Positions 16,811 to 24,585 of a stretch of 64,000 nt of DNA are shown here, piece by piece (the stretch's first letter is position 1; each line of letters opens with the position of its first letter). The translations under genes were made by a program, and so were the position numbers. The DNA comes from Bythopirellula polymerisocia (GTDB lineage Bacteria > Planctomycetota > Planctomycetia > Pirellulales > Lacipirellulaceae), in NCBI RefSeq assembly GCF_007860015.1, contig NZ_SJPS01000007.1:307855-371854 (forward strand), in the 5' to 3' direction. The notes under the pieces are model-generated. The model was not told the DNA's origin and did no database searches. It worked only from the letters and a program-made list of their open reading frames with translations.

Positions 16811-17521
16811 ATGCCCACTTTAGGTGTAAATATCGATCACGTTGCGACCGTACGTCAGGCTCGGATGACCAACGAGCCTGATCCAGTGTGGGCTGCGACT
16901 CTGGCCGAGCTGGGGGGGGCGGATGGGATCACGCTCCATTTGCGAGAGGATCGCCGCCATATTCAGGAACGGGATCTGCATTTGCTAGGTCAAACCGTCG
17001 CGGTGAAATTGAACCTGGAACTGGCATGTAGTGAAGACGTGCTTTCGATTGCCTGCCAGGCACATCCTTATCAAGCCACTCTGGTTCCTGAGCGTCGTGA
17101 GGAAGTCACGACCGAGGGGGGGTTGAATGTGGCTGGCAATCCCGAGAAGGTGCGTGATGCTGTGAAGAGGTTACAAGACGCCGGGATTGTCGTGAGTTTG
17201 TTCCTCGATCCCGATCCTGTTCAAATCGAAGCGGGCATCGCGACCGGTGCCACGGCAGTGGAACTCCACACGGGTGCCTATGCGGAAGCCAAGTTTGCCA
17301 CGGGCAAGCAGCTTGAAATTCTGCTCAATGCGGGGCGCTTGGTGCACGAGGCAGGCCTTACCCTCCATGCCGGCCATGGACTTACTTACCGCAATGTGCG
17401 GCCCATCGCCGAGATCCCACACATGTGCGAATTAAATATCGGGCACAGCATCATCTCGCGGGCCATTATGGTAGGTCTGGAACAAGCAGTACGGGATATG
17501 AAACGGCTTATTAAGCTGTGA
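16811..17521 (+). CDS. pdxJ: pyridoxine 5'-phosphate synthase
   Basis: PdxJ condenses 1-deoxy-D-xylulose 5-phosphate with 3-amino-2-oxopropyl phosphate to give pyridoxine 5'-phosphate, the last ring-forming step of the DXP-dependent vitamin B6 route. The protein is a TIM barrel starting LGVNIDHVATVRQAR, with the phosphate-binding and active-site segments DGITLHLREDRRHIQ, ATLVPERREEVTTEGGL, and the C-terminal LHAGHGLTYRNV and ELNIGHSIISRAI. Length 236 aa is normal. Gene dapA follows after about 120 bp on the same strand. PLP made with this enzyme serves enzymes such as the CysK encoded in the window. Confidence 0.95.
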   Translation: MPTLGVNIDHVATVRQARMTNEPDPVWAATLAELGGADGITLHLREDRRHIQERDLHLLGQTVAVKLNLELACSEDVLSIACQAHPYQATLVPERREEVTTEGGLNVAGNPEKVRDAVKRLQDAGIVVSLFLDPDPVQIEAGIATGATAVELHTGAYAEAKFATGKQLEILLNAGRLVHEAGLTLHAGHGLTYRNVRPIAEIPHMCELNIGHSIISRAIMVGLEQAVRDMKRLIKL

Positions 17522-17640
17522 ATTGCCTTTTGATATGGCGAGGGTGATTGCGAATCCGGCCCCACAGTCGTTATCATGCTTGGCTTACTTGCCCGAACAT
17601 TCAACCCACAATTTGTTGCTCCAAGGAGGAGGATTCTCGC

Positions 17641-18528
17641 ATGGCCACCAAGGGAGAAGCTTTTGCCGGCTTGTCGGTCGCGATCGTTACGCCATTCAAA
17701 AATGGCGAGGTTGATTACACCTGTTTCAAGCAACAGATCGAGTTTCAGGTCGCTGCAGGGACGAACTGCTTGTGCCCCGTGGGGACCACCGGTGAGTCTC
17801 CAACGCTCTCACATGAAGAACATGAACGTGTAATCGCATTTGTGTGCGAGACCGTGGCAGGGAGGATCAAGGTGATGCCCGGGACGGGTTCCAACAGCAC
17901 GGCAGAAGCATTGCGACTCACTAAATCTGCAGAGAAAGCTGGAGCCGATGCAGCCTTGCAGGTCGCCCCCTATTACAACAAGCCCACACAACAAGGTTTC
18001 TACGAGCACTTCAAGTGCCTGGCCGAAGAAACCGGCATCCCTCAGTGTATCTATAACATACCGGGTCGGACGGGGAAGAACATCGAACCTGAAACCATTA
18101 TCCGCCTAGCTGAGCTAGAGAAGATTGCCATGGTAAAAGAGGCAACCGGCTCGATGGATCAGGCTTCGGCGGTGTTGGGTAGTACGAATCTTACGCTACT
18201 GAGCGGTGATGACAGCCTGACGCTGCCTTTATTGTCCGTGGGGGGAAGTGGTGTGATATCGGTTGTGGCCAACATTGTTCCACAGGACGTGATTTCGCTT
18301 CTCACCGCATTCAAAGAGGGCAAACTAGCGGAGGCCCGTCAGTGGCATCACAAACTGTTCCCACTCTGTATGGATATGTTGGGGCTCTCGACGAATCCGA
18401 TTCCGATCAAAGCTGCGATGAAGATGCTCTCGCGCGATACGGGTGAATTAAGGTTGCCGATGACGCCGCTTTCAAGTGAGGAAGAGACATCCTTGCGTAA
18501 GACGCTTACGAATTATGGGTTGCTGTAG
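17641..18528 (+). CDS. dapA: 4-hydroxy-tetrahydrodipicolinate synthase
   Basis: DapA condenses pyruvate with aspartate semialdehyde in lysine/diaminopimelate synthesis. I choose the ATG at 17641 because a strong ribosome site (AAGGAGGAGG) stands 8 nt upstream; the longer open frame from 17548 has no family sequence. Seen motifs are the phosphate/carboxylate loop PVGTTGESPTLSHEEH, the Tyr of CIYNIPGRTG, and the Schiff-base Lys of MVKEATGS. Length 295 aa matches the family. Related aldolases (N-acetylneuraminate lyase) share the fold, but the GTTGE and NIPGRTG pattern favours DapA. The gene ends 4 nt from the convergent beta-RFAP synthase stop. Confidence 0.92.
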   Translation: MATKGEAFAGLSVAIVTPFKNGEVDYTCFKQQIEFQVAAGTNCLCPVGTTGESPTLSHEEHERVIAFVCETVAGRIKVMPGTGSNSTAEALRLTKSAEKAGADAALQVAPYYNKPTQQGFYEHFKCLAEETGIPQCIYNIPGRTGKNIEPETIIRLAELEKIAMVKEATGSMDQASAVLGSTNLTLLSGDDSLTLPLLSVGGSGVISVVANIVPQDVISLLTAFKEGKLAEARQWHHKLFPLCMDMLGLSTNPIPIKAAMKMLSRDTGELRLPMTPLSSEEETSLRKTLTNYGLL

Positions 18529-18532
18529 TGAG

Positions 18533-19498
18533 TTAATCACTCACCTCAATTCGCACTCCAGTATTGGCGGCGGGGCCGGCCTGAATTTCGTATTCGCGAT
18601 ATGTTTCGTGGGCGGCGACGGCGAGTTTGAGTCGTTCGGCTTCATGCCCATTGGGCGTGATGACAAATACAGTGGGTCCCCAGGAGGATTGCCCTACGCC
18701 GAGAAACTCATTCTCACGGAGCCAGGAGACTAGATTGGCCGTGGCTGGGGATGAAAAAGTGCCTCCCTGTGCGGCTGAGAAGCAGTTTCCCGCAAGGCAG
18801 CCAAAATGATAGATCGACTGAGCAAAGTCCTCGAAATTGTTGGCTTGAAGGGCCGGGACGATTTCGCTCATCACGATCTTCTCTAATTCTTCGGTCAGCC
18901 GCTCAGATACCGGTGGCAGGTTGGCAATTGCGGACTCTTCCTCCTTGCCGGAACGACCCGTCAGCTTCGGGGGAGATAGTAAGATGAATTGCCATTCTTC
19001 TGGAATGGATTTTTGAAAAGCGAGACGTCCCAGCAATTCCTGAGGTAGGTGCCCACCATCGACGATGAGTCCTCCCATGAGAAATCCGTAAGTGCCTACT
19101 GCCGATCGCCGACCTCTTCCCGTGAGTTGGCAGAGCCTCATCGGATCGCGCCAGGGAAGTCCCAAAGACTCGGCCAACCCGGCCGCAACTGCTAGAGCAA
19201 GCTGGGAACCAACTCCTAGACCGGTGTGTTCGCGGGGGGCCGAAATAACTTTCAAGAGAAGTTCGGGTGGGCAACTGAATTGAAACTGGCGGAACACTGA
19301 CTGGGTAAAGAGGGCAACTCTTTCCCGAAGTGGGCCTTCGATCTGAAAGCAACGGGCGGGAACTATTTCTAGTTGCACCCCTGGCACGTCGACCATCACC
19401 CCGACACCGCCAAACTGGGGCCGATTGCGGCAATGCCCCATGCTGGTCAAGCCAAAGTGCAGACGGCAGGGAGTACGAACTACCACTTGGCGACTCAT
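18533..19498 (-). CDS. beta-ribofuranosylaminobenzene 5'-phosphate synthase
   Basis: This GHMP-superfamily enzyme joins p-aminobenzoate to phosphoribosyl pyrophosphate with loss of CO2, the first committed step of methanopterin synthesis. It begins with the family opening RTPCRLHFGLTSMG and has the glycine-rich nucleotide/phosphate loop as SAPREHTGLGVGSQLALAVA, then RGRRSAVGTYGFLMGGLIVD. The C-terminus has VGQSSWGPTVFVI, also typical. Length 321 aa fits. It is the last gene of the operon, and its start overlaps the DUF447 stop by 4 bp (ATGA). The presence of pabA and pabB in the same unit fits a need for p-aminobenzoate. Confidence 0.88.
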   Translation of the reverse strand: MSRQVVVRTPCRLHFGLTSMGHCRNRPQFGGVGVMVDVPGVQLEIVPARCFQIEGPLRERVALFTQSVFRQFQFSCPPELLLKVISAPREHTGLGVGSQLALAVAAGLAESLGLPWRDPMRLCQLTGRGRRSAVGTYGFLMGGLIVDGGHLPQELLGRLAFQKSIPEEWQFILLSPPKLTGRSGKEEESAIANLPPVSERLTEELEKIVMSEIVPALQANNFEDFAQSIYHFGCLAGNCFSAAQGGTFSSPATANLVSWLRENEFLGVGQSSWGPTVFVITPNGHEAERLKLAVAAHETYREYEIQAGPAANTGVRIEVSD

Positions 19499-20118
19499 GC
19501 TGGCTGGTCCTCAGCTTTGCAAGGTGATGCCACTTCTTGATTTATAAACTCCCGAAGCAGTGCAAAGGCCTTGAGTTCAACGGCACCACCTGTCTTGCGA
19601 ACTGGAGACTCAAGACGAGCCAATTCGGCCAATAGGTTTTCGGGAGGCAAGAGCTGCACTCGAGTTGCCAGAATAGCGGCTTCGATGACTGCATGCATGG
19701 CTCGATTAAAACCGAAAAACTCACGCATGTGAGCCCCGGCGGTTGTGCGGGCTATAAGGACTGAGCGCTCTGCAGAATCATCCACCGATAGGACATAAAA
19801 CTTTAGCCAGCGGCAAGCGGATGCCAAGACGAGAGGCTCGGAGGATAGGAATTCTGGTAGTGGCTCAACCTTGCCAATTGCTGCCATCGCGAATAGGAGT
19901 ACATCGTCGGTAATATGAAGCACGCCCGAATGGGTGCGAATCAGATTGTGGTAGGTTGTTGAAGTGCGGAAAGGCCGAAGTACTAGCGTCTCCGAAGAGG
20001 CATCCACTATCGGCCCCATCGGGGCAATGTTGATGGAGCCATCCTCGTTAGAAGTCGTGACAATTGCTTCGAGAATTCGTCCCTCGACTCCGAGTTGTGG
20101 CAGAGCGGTTTCATGCAT
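19495..20118 (-). CDS. DUF447-family flavin-reductase-like protein
   Basis: The product starts MHETALPQLGVEGRILEAIV and carries EDGSINIAPMGPIV and LRPFRTSTTYHNL, which match DUF447, a family with a split-barrel FMN-binding-like fold found next to tetrahydromethanopterin genes in planctomycetes and methylotrophs. The biochemical role is not known to me. I use the ATG at 20118 because AGGAG lies 10 nt upstream; a TTG at 20136 overlapping the pabA stop would add six residues. It lies between pabA and the beta-RFAP synthase gene with overlaps or near overlaps on both sides. Confidence 0.75.
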   Translation of the reverse strand: MHETALPQLGVEGRILEAIVTTSNEDGSINIAPMGPIVDASSETLVLRPFRTSTTYHNLIRTHSGVLHITDDVLLFAMAAIGKVEPLPEFLSSEPLVLASACRWLKFYVLSVDDSAERSVLIARTTAGAHMREFFGFNRAMHAVIEAAILATRVQLLPPENLLAELARLESPVRKTGGAVELKAFALLREFINQEVASPCKAEDQPA

Positions 20119-20132
20119 AACAGACTCGCTCC

Positions 20133-20804
20133 TCAAAACGTGACTGGCACAACTGGAAGGGACACCGACTCTCGGTCGGCAAAGCGAAATTCTGATTTCG
20201 ATAGTTGCTCAATTTCTGATTCGATATCTATCCCAATCCCAGCGATCTTCAGAAAATTGGCAAGCAGGCGAAATCCGAAACCGGTCAATGTCGCCTCAGG
20301 ATGAAATTGTACGCCGACAAGTGGGTATTGCGCATGTTTGATAGCCATTGCCGTTCCATCCTCACTTTGGGCAGTCACTGCCAACTCGTCGGGAAGTGTG
20401 ATTGGATCGACGATAAGCGAGTGGTAGCGACAGACAGTAAGAGGAGAAGGAATTTGTCTGAAGAGCGGAGTGCCTAGGTGCGAGACGAGGGAAGTGCGTC
20501 CGTGCATAGGCTCTTTAGCCCGGACAATAGTGGCTCCGAACGCGGATGCGATGGCCTGGTGACCCAAGCAGACACCGAGAATTGGGATTTCACCGCGAAA
20601 TCGACGTACCAGATCGACACTGATTCCTGCGTCATGAGGTGTTCCAGGACCGGGGGAAATGACGATTGCCTGCGGGGCCAGTCGTGTGATCTCCTGCACA
20701 GTCAACACATCGTTCCGAATGACCAGCGTTTCCTGACCCAGGCGACGAAAGTATCTTGCTAGATTGTGAACAAAGCTATCGTAGTTATCGATGAGTAGAA
20801 TCAT
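20133..20804 (-). CDS. pabA: aminodeoxychorismate synthase glutamine amidotransferase subunit
   Basis: This class I glutamine amidotransferase delivers ammonia to its synthase partner. It shows LLIDNYDSFVHNLARYF at the start, the oxyanion segment VISPGPGTPHDAG, the nucleophile in GVCLGHQAIA and the His-Glu pair in VGVQFHPEA. The family is shared by PabA and TrpG; the adjacent gene has the PabB-type PIKGT motif, and the operon leads to a p-aminobenzoate-using enzyme, so PabA is preferred. A dual role in tryptophan synthesis cannot be excluded. The C-terminal 25 residues (after FLKIAGIG) are an unusual short extension. Confidence 0.85.
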   Translation of the reverse strand: MILLIDNYDSFVHNLARYFRRLGQETLVIRNDVLTVQEITRLAPQAIVISPGPGTPHDAGISVDLVRRFRGEIPILGVCLGHQAIASAFGATIVRAKEPMHGRTSLVSHLGTPLFRQIPSPLTVCRYHSLIVDPITLPDELAVTAQSEDGTAMAIKHAQYPLVGVQFHPEATLTGFGFRLLANFLKIAGIGIDIESEIEQLSKSEFRFADRESVSLPVVPVTF

Positions 20805-20822
20805 GGTCCGTTCCGAAAAAAA

Positions 20823-22238
20823 TCAACCTAGCCCCACAGCGCGGAGCAAACCGCGAGCTTTGTGCCAGGTTTCGCGGTACTCTTCTACGGGGTCGGATTG
20901 AGCGACAATTCCACCTCCCACGGGCAACTGCCACCATCCCCCTCCCGCAGTGATCGTCCTTATCAGGATACTGCTGTCCATCTGTCCGTCAAAGCCTATG
21001 TAGCCCAGTGAGCCGCAATAGGCACCCCTAGCGGTGGGTTCGAGTTCAGCAATGATTTCCATAGCCCGGATCTTGGGGGCCCCGGTTATAGATCCGCCGG
21101 GAAAAGAGACTCCCAGCAGATCAATGGGCGTGTACCCTGGACCAAGCACGCCCTTCACCGATGAAACCAGATGTTTGACATGCTCGTAGGTCTCCACCTG
21201 ACAAAGCTCGGCCACATGGACACTCTCCGCGTTACATACTCGAGAGAAGTCATTCCGCATTAAATCAACAATCATGACGTTCTCTGCACGATCTTTTTCG
21301 CTTAATTGCAACTCGTCGCCAGTAAATAAGTCAGCCTCTGGTGATGAGGACCGTCCCCGAGTTCCTTTGATGGGGCGAGATTCCACGTTGCGACCTCGAA
21401 CTCGCAGGAAGCATTCGGGCGAACTGCTGCAGATCTGCCAATCCCCCAGATTTAAAAAACCGGCGTAGGGAGCGGGATTCTTGTTGCGGAGTTTGAGATA
21501 CAAGTCCAGGGAGGAACACGTAGCAGGGCTCAACAATCGTTGTGATAGGTTTACCTGAAAGACGTCACCAGCATGAATGTAATCGACTGCGCGCTCGATC
21601 ATACTTTGATACGCTGCGGCAGTGAGGTTACTGGTAACATGCCCGAGTCCGACGTCAAACTGCGATGCAGGCAAAGTCGAAGCCGTGTTTTTGATCGCAG
21701 GGGTTTCTCGCGGAGGATGCTCCAGCCGTTCGAAGAAATGCCTTAGACGTTCTTCGGCCCGCTGTTTACGAGCAGTGGGTTCCAACTCTGGAAAACCTTG
21801 GGAAATCAGCCACGCTTGATCTTTTTCGTGATCGAAAGCAAGTACCACATCATAGAGGCCGACGGCAACAGCTGGGATCTCGAAGTCCGTTTGCCTCGGC
21901 ACAGGGAGTCGTTCCAAAGATTGTCCCAACTCATACCCAAATAGCCCTGCGAGACCTCCCTGGAAAGGTGGCATGTCGTCACGTGTTGTAGTTTGGAATA
22001 ATTGGCATTGGGACTTAAGTTTCTCTAGCGGATTTCCCTCGGAAGCATCTCTCTCGAACCACGTAAAGGGATCGGCTGCGACGAACGAATAGCGTCCTAG
22101 TTTTCCGAAACCTTTATTGCTGTCGAGAAATAGCACATGCGGCAGATGAGCTAGTCTTAAGAAAGCTTCAACGGCCGTCAATGAACTCGGCAAGGATGCG
22201 ACAACAGGAAGGAAATCATTTCGAGCGACGTCGATCAT
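20823..22238 (-). CDS. pabB: aminodeoxychorismate synthase component I
   Basis: PabB converts chorismate and ammonia to 4-amino-4-deoxychorismate. The C-terminal chorismate-binding domain has the diagnostic SRPIKGTRGRSS (Lys in place of the Ala of TrpE), LSEKDRAENVMIVDLMRND, and SFPGGSITGAPKIRAMEII. The N-terminal half is the usual TrpE/PabB beta-rich domain (GGLAGLFGYELGQSLE). Length 471 aa is normal. Its ATG overlaps the stop of the preceding dihydropteroate-synthase-like gene by 4 bp, and pabA follows 18 nt downstream. No aminodeoxychorismate lyase (pabC) is in this window. Confidence 0.9.
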   Translation of the reverse strand: MIDVARNDFLPVVASLPSSLTAVEAFLRLAHLPHVLFLDSNKGFGKLGRYSFVAADPFTWFERDASEGNPLEKLKSQCQLFQTTTRDDMPPFQGGLAGLFGYELGQSLERLPVPRQTDFEIPAVAVGLYDVVLAFDHEKDQAWLISQGFPELEPTARKQRAEERLRHFFERLEHPPRETPAIKNTASTLPASQFDVGLGHVTSNLTAAAYQSMIERAVDYIHAGDVFQVNLSQRLLSPATCSSLDLYLKLRNKNPAPYAGFLNLGDWQICSSSPECFLRVRGRNVESRPIKGTRGRSSSPEADLFTGDELQLSEKDRAENVMIVDLMRNDFSRVCNAESVHVAELCQVETYEHVKHLVSSVKGVLGPGYTPIDLLGVSFPGGSITGAPKIRAMEIIAELEPTARGAYCGSLGYIGFDGQMDSSILIRTITAGGGWWQLPVGGGIVAQSDPVEEYRETWHKARGLLRAVGLG

Positions 22239-23656
22239 TGCGGCTTGCCCTGCTGCTTAGATCGCGGCTCAGCTTTGAGATAATGCCGTTGCTCCGGTTC
22301 AGTCGCCAAACCCCAGTCGAGCGATTCGTCTTGCACGTAGTTTTTACCTAGAGTTAGTGCGATGCGGGCTTTTGCCATCTCGTATCCAAGGTAGAAGGCG
22401 TGGCTGGGATCTAGATTCTTGGGCAATCCACCATCCGCTCCTGCGGTTCGCAACGACTCCATCAATTTAAATGGATCGGCGTCGCTAAGATTCACTCCTC
22501 GTGCAACAAGATGAATTTCACCTTTAGAAACAAAGACACGGTAATTGTTGTCACGGACCTCTGCGGCCAATTCGGCAATTTGCTCTCCCGTGGGGGCGAG
22601 TACCTCTTCATCGCGAAGCATCACGAGGCCCTGCTCGATATGTTTGGGCAAGACTTGGTTACTGATTGCATGGTACATGAGTCGCCGCGCAAGGTCGCAT
22701 TCCCGAACACTGGTGCGCGCCCAGTTGATTACCTCGGTGGTCAGGATACTGCGAATCCCCAACTCCTGGCAAAAACCTATGAGCAAGACATTGATTCCAG
22801 CCGAATCAACGTCGGTCAATTCTGTAAGATTGCCGATGCCCATCATCATCTCAGCATCCGGATAACGGCGCCTCGTTTCCAGATAGCGGCCCAGACTTGC
22901 GGCAAAGCCAAATGATATCGGTTCCAGAATCGGATCAATCCGCAAGGGAATTGATGCACTGGCAAGAAGCTCGATTGTCTCGTCCAGTCCCTCCAAGCTA
23001 TGGGGATCGTCGGGAATGGCAACCACTTCTACGCCCCAATCGACTGCCGCCGTGCGGTTGGTGGAATTGACGCTCAAAACGAGTTCTGCCCCCGCCTGGA
23101 CAGCCGGAGCAATTTCCTGCGGGTTTAGACTGTCGATAGACACGCGAATCCCACGATCCTTAATCGCCTTGACCGCAGTTGCCACATCGGTCCACGTGCT
23201 ACCAGGATCGCAACCCAGGTCGATCACATCGGCGCCACTTTGCGAATAATGCTCGGCAGCGATCAGGATTTCGTCGAGTGAAAGGCGTGGGCAATTGTTA
23301 ATTTCCGCAAGAATCTCGATGTCATGCGTTCCATACTCGGGAGGATTCGCAGGATGTGAAAAAAAACGCGGCAGGTGGCGCAAATCTCGTGGGCCTCTCT
23401 CCACTGGCAACGACGTAAAAGCCTGCAAAGGCGCAAGATCCCCCTCGCAGTACCCAGGCACCAGCACTTTGGTCGCTTCGGGAGGCATTTGGATGTGTTT
23501 GGCGATCCAGCTAGGAGTCATCAACGCTGCCACGGTGATCGGCATCACGTCGATTGAGTAGTCGAATCCCACTTCGGAAGCCAACTCAGGAAGGAGTTGC
23601 TCAAGCGAGTGATGGGCCAGGCGTCCCGTAACGAAGTGGATATGGTCGTGGGCCAT
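22235..23656 (-). CDS. dihydropteroate synthase-like protein with N-terminal DUF6513-type domain
   Basis: Residues 1-115 (HIHFVTGRLAHHSLEQLLPE and LVPGYCEGDL) are a conserved N-terminal domain I associate with DUF6513. The central part resembles a pterin-binding/dihydropteroate-synthase barrel: EINNCPRLSLDEI, SQSGADVIDLGCDPGSTW, IRVSIDSLNPQEIA, AELVLSVN. Archaeal and bacterial relatives occur in tetrahydromethanopterin gene sets and are suspected of joining the pterin to beta-RFA-phosphate, but this is inference. I take the ATG at 23656; a TTG at 23680 would overlap the SDR stop. It is followed by pabB with a 4-bp overlap. Confidence 0.78.
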   Translation of the reverse strand: MAHDHIHFVTGRLAHHSLEQLLPELASEVGFDYSIDVMPITVAALMTPSWIAKHIQMPPEATKVLVPGYCEGDLAPLQAFTSLPVERGPRDLRHLPRFFSHPANPPEYGTHDIEILAEINNCPRLSLDEILIAAEHYSQSGADVIDLGCDPGSTWTDVATAVKAIKDRGIRVSIDSLNPQEIAPAVQAGAELVLSVNSTNRTAAVDWGVEVVAIPDDPHSLEGLDETIELLASASIPLRIDPILEPISFGFAASLGRYLETRRRYPDAEMMMGIGNLTELTDVDSAGINVLLIGFCQELGIRSILTTEVINWARTSVRECDLARRLMYHAISNQVLPKHIEQGLVMLRDEEVLAPTGEQIAELAAEVRDNNYRVFVSKGEIHLVARGVNLSDADPFKLMESLRTAGADGGLPKNLDPSHAFYLGYEMAKARIALTLGKNYVQDESLDWGLATEPEQRHYLKAEPRSKQQGKPQ

Positions 23657-23676
23657 GGATGGAGCGCTTTGCTGAA

Positions 23677-24459
23677 TCAATGGTTACTGGCGGAACCGGC
23701 CCAACCGCCATTGACGTTGAGAATCTGACCATTGACGAAAGAGGCTGAAGGTGAAGCCAAGAATCGTACCGCACCTGCGACATCAGACGGAGTTCCCCAA
23801 CGGCCGACAAGCGATTCCGCACGGGCTCGTTCTTGCCAATAATCGGAAGAAGTGCTTCCCCATTTGGTTTGAATCCACCCTGGGGCAACACAGTTCACAC
23901 GCACTTGGGGTGCCAATGATTTTGCCAGGCTCCGTGTGAATGACATCACGGCACCCTTGATGGTGGCGAACATCTCGCCGCTGTCTCCTGCCATGCCATG
24001 TTCAGCCTGGTCCCAGCCGATATTAATAATGTCTCCGCTACCTCGCTCGCGCATTCTTGCGCCCAGGGTTCGAGAGAGTTCTATGGTTGCCCGCACGTCG
24101 ACTTTCCAAAGCAGTTCGAGCTTTTTGGCAAACGACCATTCTTCAGCCTCGCCAGTAAGCACATCGACACCGGCGTTGTTGACTAGGATGTCGAGCGAGG
24201 CGATCTGCCAAACGGCATCGGCGAAGTCATTGCATTTCTGCGATTCGGCGAGATTGCACTCTACAATTTCTGCACGCGGCCCAATCGCATCGATTTCTTC
24301 GGCAAGTTTGCTTGCTGCGGTCCGATTTCGATAGGTATGCAAGATGAGGTTGGCACCTGCGCGGGCGAGTTCTCGAGCAATCTGGCTGCCAATACCACCT
24401 GAGGCACCAGTCACCAAAGCCCATTTCCCGCACAATGATTCAGAGTCGAAAGATTTCAT
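23677..24459 (-). CDS. SDR-fold protein with altered active site
   Basis: The Rossmann fold is plain: VTGASGGIGSQIAREL at 16-31, LDILVNNAGV at 89-98, and VRVNCVAPGWIQTKWG in the substrate loop. Length (260 aa) is typical of classical SDRs such as FabG or pteridine reductase. The catalytic YxxxK, however, reads F164-ATI-K168, and the position 13 residues earlier, where Ser normally stands, is Gln in the segment GWDQAEHG. Either the enzyme uses other residues or it binds NAD(P)H without SDR chemistry. As first gene of the methanopterin/PABA operon it may act on a pterin (inference). Confidence 0.85.
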   Translation of the reverse strand: MKSFDSESLCGKWALVTGASGGIGSQIARELARAGANLILHTYRNRTAASKLAEEIDAIGPRAEIVECNLAESQKCNDFADAVWQIASLDILVNNAGVDVLTGEAEEWSFAKKLELLWKVDVRATIELSRTLGARMRERGSGDIINIGWDQAEHGMAGDSGEMFATIKGAVMSFTRSLAKSLAPQVRVNCVAPGWIQTKWGSTSSDYWQERARAESLVGRWGTPSDVAGAVRFLASPSASFVNGQILNVNGGWAGSASNH

Positions 24460-24585
24460 AGACTCGGCTCGGAGGATTCAGTGTGAAATGAGTCGTTGAT
24501 AACTTAGTAGCCTAAGTTTCGGCTCTAATCATGGTTTTGGCAATAAGCAATCAGAGAGGCTTTCGTTCGATCTGAGTTGCCAGCC

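Noticed and set aside
18528..18544. GTGAGT-TAATC-ACTCAC as terminator between dapA and beta-RFAP synthase genes
   Set aside because: Six AT-rich pairs and no T-run; it overlaps both stop codons and is probably chance.
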